A program made the translations under genes and the position numbers. This document shows, piece by piece, positions 32,165-42,581 of a stretch of 64,000 bases of DNA. Position 1 is the first letter of the stretch. Each line of letters begins with the position of its first letter. This DNA is from Lysobacteraceae bacterium NML93-0793 (GTDB taxonomy: Bacteria > Pseudomonadota > Gammaproteobacteria > Xanthomonadales > Xanthomonadaceae), in the NCBI GenBank assembly GCA_002324875.1, contig NTJG01000017.1, forward strand, positions 1-64,000, given 5' to 3'. Under the pieces are notes generated by a model. It ran no database searches, was not told the origin of the DNA, and was given only the letters and a program-made list of their open reading frames with translations.

Positions 32165-32475
32165 GAGTGGTCCTGCGGATGACGGCCACGCTGCGGCCGC
32201 GACAGCCCGGCGCAAGCGCGCGGAGCCCGGATTCTAGCCGATCGCCGGCGATCAGCCGCGGTGTTGCGTGCGAAGCGCGCGGGCGAACACCACTCGCCGC
32301 GGGAAGGCGCTGCACACCCCGCGCGGTGCACGACGATCCGCTTCACGCGGCAATTGAAGCCGGCCCCACAGAGTCGCCACCTCACCGCTATGCTGCAGGC
32401 GGGAGGAACGGGCCGCGTGCACCGCGCGCGGCAGCGGGCGCCGCCGTGCCGGGCGCCGATCACGCAGGCGCGCCG
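32165..32475. promoter_or_regulatory. Divergent 311-bp intergenic region
   Basis: Separates the leftward hypothetical operon from the rightward DUF3182 gene and must hold both promoters. The one clear structure is a perfect 14-bp palindrome GATCGCCGGCGATC at 32240-32253, a possible operator. No promoter boxes stand out. Confidence 0.3.
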
Positions 32476-33657
32476 ATGCTCCCGACCCCCACTCCGCCGC
32501 ATCCCGATCGACCCCGTCCGACGCGTGTGATCGCCGTGCCGGGGGCCACGGCCGCCCACCCGGGACATGAACGCGCCACGCTGGGGTGGATTGCCGCCCA
32601 GGTCGCGCGCGTCCTGGATCTGCCGTTCGACGGATTCGCCGACGCGCTGCCCGCGCCGCGCAGCGATGCGTTTCTCGTCCCGCAGAACACGCTGGATGCC
32701 GACGAGGCCGCGCGGTGGGGCCTGCAGAACGAGGCGGAACTGCTCGGCGGCGTCGTGCCGGCGCCGTTCGTGGCCAGCAAGGTCATCACCCACGCCCTGG
32801 TGGATGCCGATGCGGCCGCGCCGACGGGGTGGAATGCCGGGCTCGGGGCGCAGCTGCAGGCCGTGACCGTGCCCGGCTTCAGCGTGTTCGCTCGCGACGA
32901 TCTTCTGCGCGCCGCGACGATCCTGCTGGCATCGGCGCACGCGGTGCGGATCAAACTCGCCGACGGCATCGGCGGCGGCGGCCAGTACGTCGCGCGCGAT
33001 CTCGAGGCCTGCCGCCAGCATCTCGCCACATTGACGCCGGCGGATCTCGACGCCGGCGTCGTCGTGGAAGTGGACATGGCGCAACCGGCGACCTACAGCG
33101 TCGGCGAGATGCGTCTGGGCGGGCGCCGCATCGCCTACGTGGGCACGCAGGGACTCGGCCGCGATCGCCAGGGACGTCCGGTCTACGGCGGCTCCACCCT
33201 GTCGGTGGTGCGCGGCGGCCTGTCCGACCTGCTCGACGTCTTCCGCCAGCCCCGGCTGCGACGGACGGTCGAGATGGCGATCACCTACGACCGCTGCGCC
33301 CAGGCCGCCTATCCGCAGCTGCAGTGCTCGCGGCGCAATTACGACGTGCTGTGGGGCAGCGATGCACACGGCCGTGCACTCGGAGGTGTGCTGGAACAGT
33401 CGTGGCGCGTGGGCGGCGCCACGCCGGCCGAGCTGGCGGCATTCGATCTGCTCGACCGCGAGCCGGGGATCGCCCGCGTGCTCGCCTCGAGCGTCGAACG
33501 TCACGGCCCGGTGCAGGTGCCGCCGCAGGCGGAGGTCTATTGTGTGCTCGACGATCCGCGCTGCGGCCTGATCACCAAATTCCGCCACGCCGGTGCCGAT
33601 CCCGGCGCCCCGTCCGTGTTCGAGGCCTTTGATGGAAGCACGTCTCTCCACGCTTGA
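32476..33657 (+). CDS. DUF3182 family protein (ATP-grasp-like)
   Basis: A 393-residue cytosolic protein of the DUF3182 family, start ATG 32476. Family features: the opening [39 protein letters not shown] (a glycine-rich nucleotide loop as in ATP-grasp enzymes), [17 protein letters not shown] and the late [17 protein letters not shown]. The family function is unproven, and ATP-dependent ligation is inferred from the fold-like motifs. The end overlaps the following hydrolase gene by 26 bp. Confidence 0.78.
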   Translation: MLPTPTPPHPDRPRPTRVIAVPGATAAHPGHERATLGWIAAQVARVLDLPFDGFADALPAPRSDAFLVPQNTLDADEAARWGLQNEAELLGGVVPAPFVASKVITHALVDADAAAPTGWNAGLGAQLQAVTVPGFSVFARDDLLRAATILLASAHAVRIKLADGIGGGGQYVARDLEACRQHLATLTPADLDAGVVVEVDMAQPATYSVGEMRLGGRRIAYVGTQGLGRDRQGRPVYGGSTLSVVRGGLSDLLDVFRQPRLRRTVEMAITYDRCAQAAYPQLQCSRRNYDVLWGSDAHGRALGGVLEQSWRVGGATPAELAAFDLLDREPGIARVLASSVERHGPVQVPPQAEVYCVLDDPRCGLITKFRHAGADPGAPSVFEAFDGSTSLHA

Positions 33658-34420
33658 GATCCCGGTCGACGACGAGCGCCTCAGCGCCACCCTGCTGGCG
33701 CCGGCCGAATCGATGCCCGGTGTGCTGTTCGTGCACGGCTGGGGCGGGCGACAACAGCACAACCTCGTGCGCGCGCGGGAGGCCGTGGGCCTGGGCTGCA
33801 TCTGCCTGACCTTCGATCTGCGCGGTCACGCGCGCGATGCCGCGCAGCGCGATCACGTCTCCCGCGCCCAGAATCTCGACGACCTCGTCGCCGCCTACGA
33901 CCATCTCGCCGCCGTGCCCGCCGTCGATCCGGATGCGATCGCGGTCGTCGGCATCAGCTACGGCGGCTATCTCGCCGCCCTGCTGACGCGCCTGCGCCGG
34001 GTGCGCTGGCTGGCGCTGCGCTCGCCCGCGATCTATCCCGATCCGGGCTGGGACGCCCCCAAGACCGCGCTCAACGCCGACCCCGGGCTGATGGCCTACC
34101 GCGAATCCGTACTCGCGCCGACCGACAACCTGGCCCTGCGTGCCGCGGCCGCCTACACGGGCGACGTGCTGCTGGTGGAGGCCGAGCACGACACGATCGT
34201 GCCGCACCGCGTGACCCGGAATTTCGAGGCCGCCTTCGGCAGCGCGCGCTCGCTGACCTCGCGGATGATCCGCGGCGCCGACCACGCACTCACCGAGAAG
34301 CGGCACCAGCAGCAGTACACCGGCTGTCTGATCGACTGGCTGACCGAGATGGTCGTCGGCACCCGCGAGCACTTCGCGCGCGAGGCCGTGGCCCGGCAGA
34401 AGTCGCTCGGCGCGCGTTGA
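33632..34420 (+). CDS. Alpha/beta hydrolase
   Basis: A 262-residue serine hydrolase. The oxyanion region is FVHGWGG, the nucleophile elbow is GISYGGY, the acid lies in [12 protein letters not shown] and the His in GADHALTE. The start ATG 33632 lies inside the end of the DUF3182 gene, indicating translational coupling; the two proteins probably act on the same substrate, perhaps a peptide- or ester-like compound. Substrate not deducible. Confidence 0.83.
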   Translation: MEARLSTLEIPVDDERLSATLLAPAESMPGVLFVHGWGGRQQHNLVRAREAVGLGCICLTFDLRGHARDAAQRDHVSRAQNLDDLVAAYDHLAAVPAVDPDAIAVVGISYGGYLAALLTRLRRVRWLALRSPAIYPDPGWDAPKTALNADPGLMAYRESVLAPTDNLALRAAAAYTGDVLLVEAEHDTIVPHRVTRNFEAAFGSARSLTSRMIRGADHALTEKRHQQQYTGCLIDWLTEMVVGTREHFAREAVARQKSLGAR

Positions 34421-34476
34421 CATGCCGCATGCAGCGGCGGCCCCAGGGTGGGGCCTCGTCGCTGCCTGGGCCCGTC

Positions 34477-34731
34477 ATGCGTTTCGTCGTCCGCGCTGTG
34501 CCCGCATCGATCCTGATCGCGATGGTGACCGTCGCCTGCAATCCCCACCCGCAGCCGCCGGCCGCGTCGCGTGATGCGCAGACCACCACCCCGCCCGACA
34601 CGGATGCCAACCGCAGCCCCGACGCGGCCGGCGGCGTGACCGCGCGCGACGTCGACGGCAACCGCGCCTCCCTGCCGACCGGGGACACTGCCGAGCCGGC
34701 GCCACCGCCGTCGGATCCGCCCGAACGCTGA
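34477..34731 (+). CDS. Small proline-rich lipoprotein
   Basis: An 84-residue protein with a lipoprotein signal ([22 protein letters not shown]; lipobox TVAC) and a short Pro/Thr/Asp-rich mature part without domains. It lies 56 bp after the hydrolase on the same strand. Function unknown. Confidence 0.55.
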   Translation: MRFVVRAVPASILIAMVTVACNPHPQPPAASRDAQTTTPPDTDANRSPDAAGGVTARDVDGNRASLPTGDTAEPAPPPSDPPER

Positions 34732-34831
34732 GCCCGCGCCGACCGACGCGGTCTGCCGGCAGGCACGTGGGGGTTTACGCCGCCCCCGCCGCCGGCCACC
34801 ATGCCGCCCCTGCTTCTCCCGGACCGCGTCG

Positions 34832-35746
34832 ATGCCCTTTCTCGAACTCACCCTGCAGTGCAGCGAGGCGGAACAGCCGCGCTATGCGCGCGCGCTGGAG
34901 GATGTCGGCGCGCTGGCCGTGACCATGCTCGACGCCGACGCCGATACCGGCAACGAGCACGCGATTCTCGAGCCGGGCGTGGGCGAGACGCCGTTGTGGA
35001 ACTCGGTGGTGCTGACCGCGCTGTTCGACGCCGACACCGACGCGCTGTCCCTGCTCGCCGCGCTGGACGCGTTCGACGGTGAGCTCGACTGGACCCGCGC
35101 CGGCTTCCGGAGCGTCGACGATCAGGACTGGGAACGCGCGTGGATGGACCAGTACGTGCCGCTGCGTTTCGGCGCGCGCACCTGGATCGTGCCGTGGAAT
35201 CTCGAGGTGCCGGACGAGGCCGGCGCGGACGCGGCCATCGTCCGGCTCGATCCGGGCCTGGCCTTCGGCTCGGGTACCCATCCAACGACCTCTCTGTGCC
35301 TGCAGTGGCTGGATGCGCTGGCGGCCGAGGGCGCGCTCGACGGCCGGACCGTGCTGGACTACGGCTGTGGCAGCGGCATCCTCGCGCTCGCGGCGCTGAA
35401 ACTCGGCGCCGCGCATGCGGTCGGCGTGGACAACGATCCCCAGGCCCTGCTGGCCTCGGCCGACAATGCCGAGCGCAACGCGGTGGGTGCGGCCCTCGAG
35501 GTGTTCCTGCCGGCCGAAGCGCCGCAGACGACGTACCCGGTGGTGCTGGCGAACATCCTCGCCTCCGCCCTCGATGCACTGGCCGAGGTGCTGGCCGAGC
35601 GCGTGATGCCGGGCGGACGCATCGCGCTGTCGGGCATTCTGGATGGCCAGGAAGAGGAGCTGCTGCGCCGCTACCGGCCCTGGTTCGAACAGCTGGCGGT
35701 CACCCGCGAGGGCGATTGGGTCCGGATCGACGGCGTCCGTCGCTGA
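34832..35746 (+). CDS. prmA: Ribosomal protein L11 methyltransferase
   Basis: Trimethylates several amino groups of ribosomal protein L11, using SAM. Length 304 aa. The substrate-recognition N-terminal domain ([16 protein letters not shown] onward) is joined to the methyltransferase domain with [19 protein letters not shown], the SAM motif [16 protein letters not shown], and [11 protein letters not shown]. All are standard PrmA signatures. The order prmA, DUF3426 gene, fis, purH is the usual arrangement in this family of bacteria. Confidence 0.95.
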   Translation: MPFLELTLQCSEAEQPRYARALEDVGALAVTMLDADADTGNEHAILEPGVGETPLWNSVVLTALFDADTDALSLLAALDAFDGELDWTRAGFRSVDDQDWERAWMDQYVPLRFGARTWIVPWNLEVPDEAGADAAIVRLDPGLAFGSGTHPTTSLCLQWLDALAAEGALDGRTVLDYGCGSGILALAALKLGAAHAVGVDNDPQALLASADNAERNAVGAALEVFLPAEAPQTTYPVVLANILASALDALAEVLAERVMPGGRIALSGILDGQEEELLRRYRPWFEQLAVTREGDWVRIDGVRR

Positions 35747-35785
35747 GCCGGCGCCACGGCCCGGGCGCCGTGATTCAATAGCCCC

Positions 35786-36766
35786 ATGTTCATCAACTGC
35801 AAGCACTGCGGCACGCTGGTGGCCACCGATCCGGTGACCGACCTGCCGCCCGAGCGCTGCCCGCGCTGCCGCGGTGCGTTGCGCGCACCGGACGCACAGG
35901 TGACGCCGTCGGTCGCCACGCTGCTGAAGCCCGTGGCGGCGCCTGCCGCCCCAGTTCCCCCGACCACACTGCCGCCTGCGCCTGCCGCTCCGATCGAGCC
36001 GATCGAGCCGATCGTCCCGTCGCCGGCGCCGGTCGCGCCGTCGCAGTCCGGGGAGGACGCGTCAGCTTCCGATGTTGCGGAGGCACGCGCCGGGGCGTCC
36101 GTCTCCGCAGCGCCCGTGGACTCCGTCCCGACCGCGGCGGTGGCCCCACCCGCATCGGCCTCGCCTTCGCCGCCCGAACTCGCCCCGATGGTCACGGTGC
36201 CCGACCGGCGCTCGCCCAATCGCCTTCCCGGTCCTGGCATCCCCCGCGCGTCGCCCAGCTTCGTGCGGCGGATGCGCAGCGGCGGTACCGGTGAATCGCG
36301 TCGCCAGCGTCATCTGCTGATCGCCGGTGTCGCCGCGCTGTCGCTGCTGCTGGTGCTGCAGGTGCTGCTGGCCGACCGCGCACGACTCGCCGGCGATCCC
36401 GCCTGGCGCCCGCTGCTGACCTCGCTCTGCAACACGCTGCGCTGCAGCCTGCCGCCGTGGCGCGAGCCCGCGGCATTGACCCTGCTCGCGCGCGACGTCC
36501 GCCCCGATCCCGCCGCGCCCTCGCAGCTGCTGGTCAGCGCGACGTTCCGCAACGACGCGCGCTGGGCACAGGGCTGGCCCCACCTGCGGTTGACCCTGTC
36601 CGACATCGACGGCCGCCCGGTGGGCACGCGGACGTTCGCGCCCGAGGAATATCTCGGCGACGCCGATCGCGCCGACACGCTGGCCGCGGGGCGCAGCGCC
36701 GACGTGCAGCTGGTGCTGCGTGAACCCGCGGGCCACGCGGTCTCGTTCGCATTCGATTTCATCTGA
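35786..36766 (+). CDS. DUF3426 zinc-ribbon membrane protein
   Basis: A 326-residue protein. A zinc ribbon at the N-terminus (CKHC at residues 5-8 and CPRC at 29-32, the MJ0042 type) is followed by a Pro/Ala-rich linker (about 45-160), one membrane segment (LLIAGVAALSLLLVLQVLLA) and a periplasmic DUF3426 domain (LLVSATFRNDARWAQGWPHL). Known only as a conserved partner of prmA and fis; function not established. It starts 39 bp after prmA. Confidence 0.83.
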   Translation: MFINCKHCGTLVATDPVTDLPPERCPRCRGALRAPDAQVTPSVATLLKPVAAPAAPVPPTTLPPAPAAPIEPIEPIVPSPAPVAPSQSGEDASASDVAEARAGASVSAAPVDSVPTAAVAPPASASPSPPELAPMVTVPDRRSPNRLPGPGIPRASPSFVRRMRSGGTGESRRQRHLLIAGVAALSLLLVLQVLLADRARLAGDPAWRPLLTSLCNTLRCSLPPWREPAALTLLARDVRPDPAAPSQLLVSATFRNDARWAQGWPHLRLTLSDIDGRPVGTRTFAPEEYLGDADRADTLAAGRSADVQLVLREPAGHAVSFAFDFI

Positions 36767-36879
36767 CGCCGCACAGCGCGTTGTTCCCGCCTCGGCACGC
36801 GCGCTAGACTGGCCCGCCGACCCGGAACGTCGGCGCATCGCGCCGGCGGCCGCGCCGTCGCCATCCGCCGAGACCCGAA

Positions 36880-37149
36880 TTGAACGCAGACCGATCCGAC
36901 AGCAGCCCGCGCGAGGCCCCACGCACGCCGCTGCGTGAGCACGTCGCGGTTTCGATCCAGCGCTATCTCGGCGACCTCAACGGCAACGACACCGACAATC
37001 TCTACGCGGTCGCCTTGCGCGAGCTGGAGATTCCGTTGTTCGTCGAAGTGCTGAACTTCTGCGACGGCAACCAGAGCCGCGCCGCGGCGATGCTCGGTAT
37101 CCACCGCGCCACGCTGCGCAAGAAACTGCGCGAGTACGCACTGGTCTGA
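36880..37149 (+). CDS. fis: DNA-binding protein Fis
   Basis: An 89-residue nucleoid protein that bends DNA and regulates rRNA, recombination and growth-phase genes. The C-terminal [23 protein letters not shown] is diagnostic; the helical dimer region ([20 protein letters not shown]) precedes it. The only start that gives the normal length is TTG at 36880, which reads MNADRSDS as in relatives. A rare start may keep expression in check. Confidence 0.93.
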   Translation: MNADRSDSSPREAPRTPLREHVAVSIQRYLGDLNGNDTDNLYAVALRELEIPLFVEVLNFCDGNQSRAAAMLGIHRATLRKKLREYALV

Positions 37150-37212
37150 GCCGTCGGGTGCGGTGCCGGCGGCCGCTATAATCGCGCGTCCATCCGCCTC
37201 GTCCCCACGCCC

Positions 37213-38814
37213 ATGACCGCCCACGTGCCTGCCGGCGCGCCCGTGAAGATCGGCCGCGCCCTGCTCTCCGTTTCCGACAAGACCGGCCTGATTCCGCTGG
37301 CGACCGCGCTGTCCGCGCGCGGTGTGGAACTGCTGTCGACCGGCGGCACCGCCAAGGCCATCCGCGACGCCGGCCTGCCGGTGCGCGACGTCAGCGAGAT
37401 CACCGGGTTTCCGGAAATCATGGACGGCCGGGTCAAGACCCTGCATCCGAAGGTGCACGGCGGCCTGCTCGGCCGGCGCGGCACCGACGATGCGGTGATG
37501 GCCGAACACGGCATCGGCGCGATCGATCTGCTGGTGCTCAATCTGTATCCGTTCGAGCGCGTGGCCTACGCCCAGGACGCCAGGTTCGACGACATCGTCG
37601 AGAACATCGATATCGGCGGCCCGGCGATGCTGCGCGCGGCGGCGAAGAATTTCGCCCACGTCGCGGTGGCGACCGATCCGGCGCAGTACGACGCGCTGCT
37701 GGCCGAGCTCGATGCGAGCGACGGCATGCTCGCAGGCGACACCCGATTCGCGCTGGCGGTCGCCGCCTTCAACCGCGTGGCGCAATACGACGCGCGCATC
37801 AGCGACGTGCTGTCGTCGATCGCCGAAGTGTCGGACTCGGGCGCGGTCTGTCGCGGCCCGTTCCCGGCGCAGAGCAACGGCAATTTCATCAAGCTGATGG
37901 ACCTGCGGTACGGCGAAAACCCGCACCAGCGCGCGGCGTTCTATCGCGACCTGTATCCGGTGCCGGGCACGCTGGCCACGTTCGAGCAGCTGCAGGGCAA
38001 GGAACTGTCCTACAACAACATCGCCGATGCCGATGCCGCCTGGGAGTGCGTGCGCCAGTTCGACGCGCCGGCCTGCGTGATCGTCAAGCACGCCAATCCC
38101 TGCGGCGTCGCGGTGGGCGCGGCCTGCGGCGATGCCTACGAACTCGCCTACGCCAACGATCCGACCTCGGCGTTCGGCGGCATCATCGCCTTCAACCGCA
38201 CGCTCGACGCCGCGACGGCGAAGGTGATCCTCGACCGGCAGTTCGTCGAAGTGCTGATCGCGCCCGACTTCGACGCGGGCGCACTGGACTACGCGACCAA
38301 GAAGGCCAACGTGCGCGTGCTGCGCATCCCGCACGGCGACGGGCGCAACATGATCGACGTCAAGCGCGTGGGCTCGGGCCTGCTGATGCAGGACGCCGAC
38401 AACCGCGACGTCACGCGCGACGAACTCAAAGTGGTGACGCAGGCCGCACCCACCGACGCCCAGTTCGACGACCTGCTGTTCGCGTGGAAGGTCGCCAAGT
38501 TCGTGAAGTCCAACGCGATCGTCTACGCCAAGGACCACCGCACGATCGGCGTGGGCGCGGGCCAGATGAGCCGCGTCTATTCGGCGCGCATCGCCGGCAT
38601 CAAGGCCGGCGATGCGGGCCTGGTGGTGCCGGGCTCGGTGATGGCGTCGGATGCGTTCTTCCCGTTCCGCGACGGCATCGATGCGGCCGCCGAGGCGGGC
38701 ATCCGGGCGGTGATCCAGCCCGGCGGCTCGATGCGCGATGCCGAAGTGATCGCCGCGGCCGACGAGCACGGCATCGCGATGGTGTTCACCGGCGTGCGCC
38801 ACTTCCGCCACTGA
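37213..38814 (+). CDS. purH: Bifunctional AICAR formyltransferase / IMP cyclohydrolase
   Basis: Catalyses the last two steps of IMP synthesis. At 533 aa it has the usual length: the N-terminal cyclohydrolase domain ([46 protein letters not shown]) and the C-terminal transformylase domain with [17 protein letters not shown] and SDAFFPFRD. It follows fis by 63 bp and is separated from purD by a leftward transporter gene, so the two purine genes are not one operon here. Confidence 0.96.
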   Translation: MTAHVPAGAPVKIGRALLSVSDKTGLIPLATALSARGVELLSTGGTAKAIRDAGLPVRDVSEITGFPEIMDGRVKTLHPKVHGGLLGRRGTDDAVMAEHGIGAIDLLVLNLYPFERVAYAQDARFDDIVENIDIGGPAMLRAAAKNFAHVAVATDPAQYDALLAELDASDGMLAGDTRFALAVAAFNRVAQYDARISDVLSSIAEVSDSGAVCRGPFPAQSNGNFIKLMDLRYGENPHQRAAFYRDLYPVPGTLATFEQLQGKELSYNNIADADAAWECVRQFDAPACVIVKHANPCGVAVGAACGDAYELAYANDPTSAFGGIIAFNRTLDAATAKVILDRQFVEVLIAPDFDAGALDYATKKANVRVLRIPHGDGRNMIDVKRVGSGLLMQDADNRDVTRDELKVVTQAAPTDAQFDDLLFAWKVAKFVKSNAIVYAKDHRTIGVGAGQMSRVYSARIAGIKAGDAGLVVPGSVMASDAFFPFRDGIDAAAEAGIRAVIQPGGSMRDAEVIAAADEHGIAMVFTGVRHFRH

Positions 38815-39048
38815 GTGCGGCCTGCCCGTGCACGACGACGTGCATGGTTGGGTGCTGGCGTCTCGTCGCACGCGTCGGCAGAAGCGCCGAGGCGTCCGGA
38901 CGCGTTGCGGTGTTGCGCGCGTCGCGTGGAAGCCTCGCCATCGCGCGCACGCTGCCCGGTGAGGTGCCGCGTTGCGCGGAGGGGCGCTTGAGAAACGCCC
39001 CGTCGCGCGCAGGCGCGCGCCTATGGGTGGATACGTCGCGGCGCGCCG

Positions 39049-40539
39049 TCAGCCACGGGGCGTGTCCGCCGGCGCCGCCATCGGGGCGACGGTCTTGGTC
39101 GCGGTCCAGATGCTGCGGTCGATCGTGTCGCCGAGTTCGGGGAAGTCCGCCGCGTCCAGACGCGGGGAGGCCTCGCCGGCGCGGATCTTGCGGTCGTAAT
39201 CGCGGGTCAGGCGCACGGCGACGCCCGACAGCATCACGATCGCCAGCAGATTGACGATCGCCATCAGCCCCATCGCCGCATCGGCGGTGTTCCACACGAT
39301 ATCCAGACGTGCGAATGCGCCCCAGGCCACCATGCCCAGACAGCCCAGGCGCAGCAGCAGCATCGCGACCCGGCCCCCACGCAGGAAGACCAGCGCGCTT
39401 TCGGCGTAGGCGTAGTTGCCAAGGATCGAGGTCGTGGCGAAAAACGCCAGCGCGATCGCGATGAAGGTCGGCCCCCAGCCGCCGAAGTGGATGGCCATCG
39501 CCTGCTGGGTGAGCACCGCACCGTCGCCGCCGGCGGTGTCGAGCGCGCCCGAGAGCAGGATCATCAGTGCGGTCGCGGTGCAGATCACCAGCGTGTCGAC
39601 GAAGACACCGAAGGCCTGCAGCAGGCCCTGGCTGGCCGGATGGTGCGGCGAGGGCGTGGCCGAGGCGGCGATGTTGGGCGCGCTGCCCATGCCGGCTTCA
39701 TTCGAGAACAGGCCGCGCTTGACGCCGTTGAGCAGCGCGACCGCCAGGCCGCCGAGCACACCGCCGGCGGCCTGGTCGAGACCGAACGCGCTGCGCACGA
39801 TCAGCGCCAGCATCGCCGGCACCTCGGCGAGATTGGTCACGATCACCCAGGCGGCGAGCAGCAGGTAGGCCAGCGCCATCGCCGGCACCACCAGCTCCGC
39901 GGTCGCCGCCACGCGGCGCAGGCCGCCGAAGATCACCGGCGCCGCGATGGCGACGAGCACCAGCGCCGTCCATCCGGGCGCGACGCCCCAGGCGCCGGTG
40001 ACCGCTTCGGAAATCGAATTGGCCTGGACCGCACTGAACACCAGTCCGAAGGCGAGGATCAGACAGACCGAGAAGATTGCACCGAGCCAGGGCTTGCGCA
40101 GGCCGTGGGCCATGTAGAACGCCGGGCCGCCGCGGTAGTGGCCGGCCGCGTCGCGGCGCTTGTACAGCTGGGCCAGCGCACTTTCGACGTAGGCCGTCGC
40201 CATGCCGAAGCAGGCCACCAGCCACATCCAGAAGATCGCACCCGGCCCGCCCACGGCCAGCGCGATCGCCACACCGACGAGATTGCCCGTGCCCACCCGC
40301 GAGGCCAGGCTGGTGCACAGCGATTGCAGCGGCGAGATGCCCGCACGGTCGCCGTCGGTGCCGCGCACCAGGCCCGAGAGCATCTTCGGAAAGCGGCGGA
40401 ACTGGATGAAGCCCAGGCGCGCACTGAACCAGATCCCGACCAGCGGCAGCACGCCGACCAGCACGAAATTCCACAGCACGCCGTTGATCGCATCGACGAC
40501 GGGGGAGAGGGCGTTGTCGATCAGCTGGACGGGGTCCAT
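39049..40539 (-). CDS. Sodium:alanine/glycine symporter (AGCS family)
   Basis: A 496-residue inner-membrane transporter with about ten hydrophobic segments. AGCS features: the N-terminal GVLWNFVLVGVLPLVGIWFS, SRVGTGNLVGVAIA, GPGAIFWMWLVACFGMATAY, and GLFSNEAGMGSAPNIAASA. Imports Ala, Gly or related amino acids with sodium. Start ATG 40539; an ATG at 40566 is in frame but adds polar residues. It is convergent with purH and divergent from purD; the roughly 230 bp between its stop and purH hold no gene. Confidence 0.9.
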   Translation of the reverse strand: MDPVQLIDNALSPVVDAINGVLWNFVLVGVLPLVGIWFSARLGFIQFRRFPKMLSGLVRGTDGDRAGISPLQSLCTSLASRVGTGNLVGVAIALAVGGPGAIFWMWLVACFGMATAYVESALAQLYKRRDAAGHYRGGPAFYMAHGLRKPWLGAIFSVCLILAFGLVFSAVQANSISEAVTGAWGVAPGWTALVLVAIAAPVIFGGLRRVAATAELVVPAMALAYLLLAAWVIVTNLAEVPAMLALIVRSAFGLDQAAGGVLGGLAVALLNGVKRGLFSNEAGMGSAPNIAASATPSPHHPASQGLLQAFGVFVDTLVICTATALMILLSGALDTAGGDGAVLTQQAMAIHFGGWGPTFIAIALAFFATTSILGNYAYAESALVFLRGGRVAMLLLRLGCLGMVAWGAFARLDIVWNTADAAMGLMAIVNLLAIVMLSGVAVRLTRDYDRKIRAGEASPRLDAADFPELGDTIDRSIWTATKTVAPMAAPADTPRG

Positions 40540-40707
40540 CAAGACGTGACGCTCCGGCGCGGACAAGGGGGGCCGAGCCTAGCACCCGGTCTGTCTGCGC
40601 CCGGATACCGTGCCCGATCGCGGCATCGATGGGCGCCCGCGGAGACGGCGCGGGCGCGGCGTGGCGCCAGCCGCTAAAATCGGGCTCCCCTTCAGTCTGG
40701 TGGTCTC

Positions 40708-42006
40708 ATGCAGAAGCTGCTCGTCATCGGCGCCGGTGGCCGCGAACACGCGCTGGCGTGGAAGCTCGCGCAATCGGCCCACGTCGGCGAAGTGCTGGTC
40801 GCGCCGGGCAATGCCGGCACCGCGCAGGAGGCGAAGTGCCGCAACGTCGCCGTCGCGGCGACGGATCTGGATGCACTGCTGGCGCTCGCCCGCGACGAAG
40901 GCGTGGCGTTCACTGTCGTCGGCCCCGAGGCGCCGCTGGTGGCCGGTGTCGTCGACCGCTTCCGGCAGGCGGGTCTGCGCATCTTCGGGCCCACCGCGGC
41001 CGCGGCCCAGCTCGAGGGCAGCAAGGCCTTCGCCAAGGATTTTCTCGCCCGCCACGCGATTCCCACCGCGGGCTACTCGGTGTTCACCGATGCCGACACC
41101 GCGGTGGAGTACGTGCGCCAGCACGGCGCGCCGATCGTCATCAAGGCCGACGGCCTGGCCGCCGGCAAGGGCGTCATCGTCGCGACGACGCTGGACGAAG
41201 CCGAAGCCGCGATCACCGACATGCTCTCGGGCAACGCCTTCGGCGCCGCCGGCGCGCGCGTGGTGATCGAGGAATTCCTCGACGGCGAGGAAGCCAGCTT
41301 CATCGCGATGGTCGACGGCACGACGGCGTTGCCGATGGCGACCAGCCAGGACCACAAGCGCGTCGGCGACGGCGACACCGGGCCGAATACGGGCGGTATG
41401 GGTGCGTATTCGCCGGCGCCCGTCGTCACCCCCGAGGTGCACGCGCGGATCATGCGCGAGGTCATCGAGCCGACCGTGCGCGGCATGGCCGACGACGGCG
41501 TGCCGTTCACCGGCTTCCTCTATGCCGGCCTGATGATCGATGCAAGCGGAGCGCCGAAGGTCATCGAGTTCAACGTGCGCTTCGGCGATCCGGAAACGCA
41601 GCCGGTGATGATGCGGCTCACCTCGGATTTCGCCGCGCTGGTCGAGGCCGGCATCGACGGCCGCCTGGACACCGTGCAGGCCGACTGGGACCCGCGCCCC
41701 GCGCTCGGCGTCGTGATGGCCGCCGAGCACTACCCGGCCACGCCGCGCACCGGCGACGTCATCAACACCTGGGACACGCCGCCGCTGGCCGACACCAAGG
41801 TCTTCCATGCCGGCACCACGCTCGACGCCCACGGCCAGGCGGTGACCGCCGGCGGCCGGGTGCTCTGCGTGACCGCGCTGGGCGACAGCGTGGCCGATGC
41901 ACAGACGCGCGCCTACGGCGAACTGGCCGGCATTTCATGGCCGGGCGAGTTCCACCGCCACGACATCGGCTGGCGCGCGATCGAACGCGAACGCAGCCGC
42001 ACCTGA
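40708..42006 (+). CDS. purD: Phosphoribosylamine--glycine ligase
   Basis: Second step of purine synthesis: ATP-dependent joining of phosphoribosylamine and glycine. 432 aa, ATP-grasp enzyme: [13 protein letters not shown] at the start, [48 protein letters not shown] (part) and [11 protein letters not shown]. All are standard. The start ATG 40708 lies about 170 bp from the divergent transporter. Confidence 0.96.
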   Translation: MQKLLVIGAGGREHALAWKLAQSAHVGEVLVAPGNAGTAQEAKCRNVAVAATDLDALLALARDEGVAFTVVGPEAPLVAGVVDRFRQAGLRIFGPTAAAAQLEGSKAFAKDFLARHAIPTAGYSVFTDADTAVEYVRQHGAPIVIKADGLAAGKGVIVATTLDEAEAAITDMLSGNAFGAAGARVVIEEFLDGEEASFIAMVDGTTALPMATSQDHKRVGDGDTGPNTGGMGAYSPAPVVTPEVHARIMREVIEPTVRGMADDGVPFTGFLYAGLMIDASGAPKVIEFNVRFGDPETQPVMMRLTSDFAALVEAGIDGRLDTVQADWDPRPALGVVMAAEHYPATPRTGDVINTWDTPPLADTKVFHAGTTLDAHGQAVTAGGRVLCVTALGDSVADAQTRAYGELAGISWPGEFHRHDIGWRAIERERSRT

Positions 42007-42025
42007 GCCCACACCGAGACCCGCC

Positions 42026-42523
42026 ATGATTCCCGGCAACGCCGAGCTGAGCATGACCGTGCTGATGACGCCGGACATGGCGAACTTTTCCGGCAACGTG
42101 CACGGCGGCACGCTGCTGAAGTATCTCGACGAAGTGGCCTATGCCTGCGCCAGCCGCTATGCCGGCCGCTACGTGGTCACGCTGTCGGTGGACCAGGTGA
42201 CGTTTCGCGAGCCCATCCACGTCGGCGAGCTGGTGACCTTTCTCGCCTCGGTGAACTACACCGGGCGTACGTCGATGGAAGTCGGCATCAAGGTCGTCAC
42301 CGAAGACATCCGCCATCGCGCCGTGCGCCACACCAACAGCTGCTTCTTCACGATGGTGGCGATGGACGAGGCCGGTCGCCCCACGCCGGTGCCGCCGCGC
42401 GATCCGCAGACCACCGAGGAGCATCGCCGGTTCGAGCAGGGCCGCCAGCGCCGCGAGATCCGTCAGGAGCTCGAACAGCGCTACCGCGCCGTGCGCGGCG
42501 CGACGGAGCCGTCTGCCGGCTGA
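42026..42523 (+). CDS. Acyl-CoA thioesterase (hotdog fold, YciA-type)
   Basis: A 165-residue cytosolic thioesterase. Hotdog signatures are MTPDMANFSGNVHGGTLLKY with D-E-V-AY following, then VDQVTFREPIHVGELVTF and RTSMEVGIKV. It hydrolyses acyl-CoA to free acid and CoA. The C-terminal charged tail (EEHRRFEQGRQRREIRQ) is typical of this subgroup. It lies 19 bp after purD. Confidence 0.9.
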   Translation: MIPGNAELSMTVLMTPDMANFSGNVHGGTLLKYLDEVAYACASRYAGRYVVTLSVDQVTFREPIHVGELVTFLASVNYTGRTSMEVGIKVVTEDIRHRAVRHTNSCFFTMVAMDEAGRPTPVPPRDPQTTEEHRRFEQGRQRREIRQELEQRYRAVRGATEPSAG

Positions 42524-42581
42524 GGCCGCACGCAGCGCCATGCGCCTTTGCTAGGCTCCGCGCATCCGTCGAGGAGCCTGC

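Noticed and set aside
36310-38871. 853-codon minus-strand frame opposite purH and the DUF3426 gene
   Set aside because: His/Arg-rich shadow of purH codon bias, no domain, overlaps three real genes.
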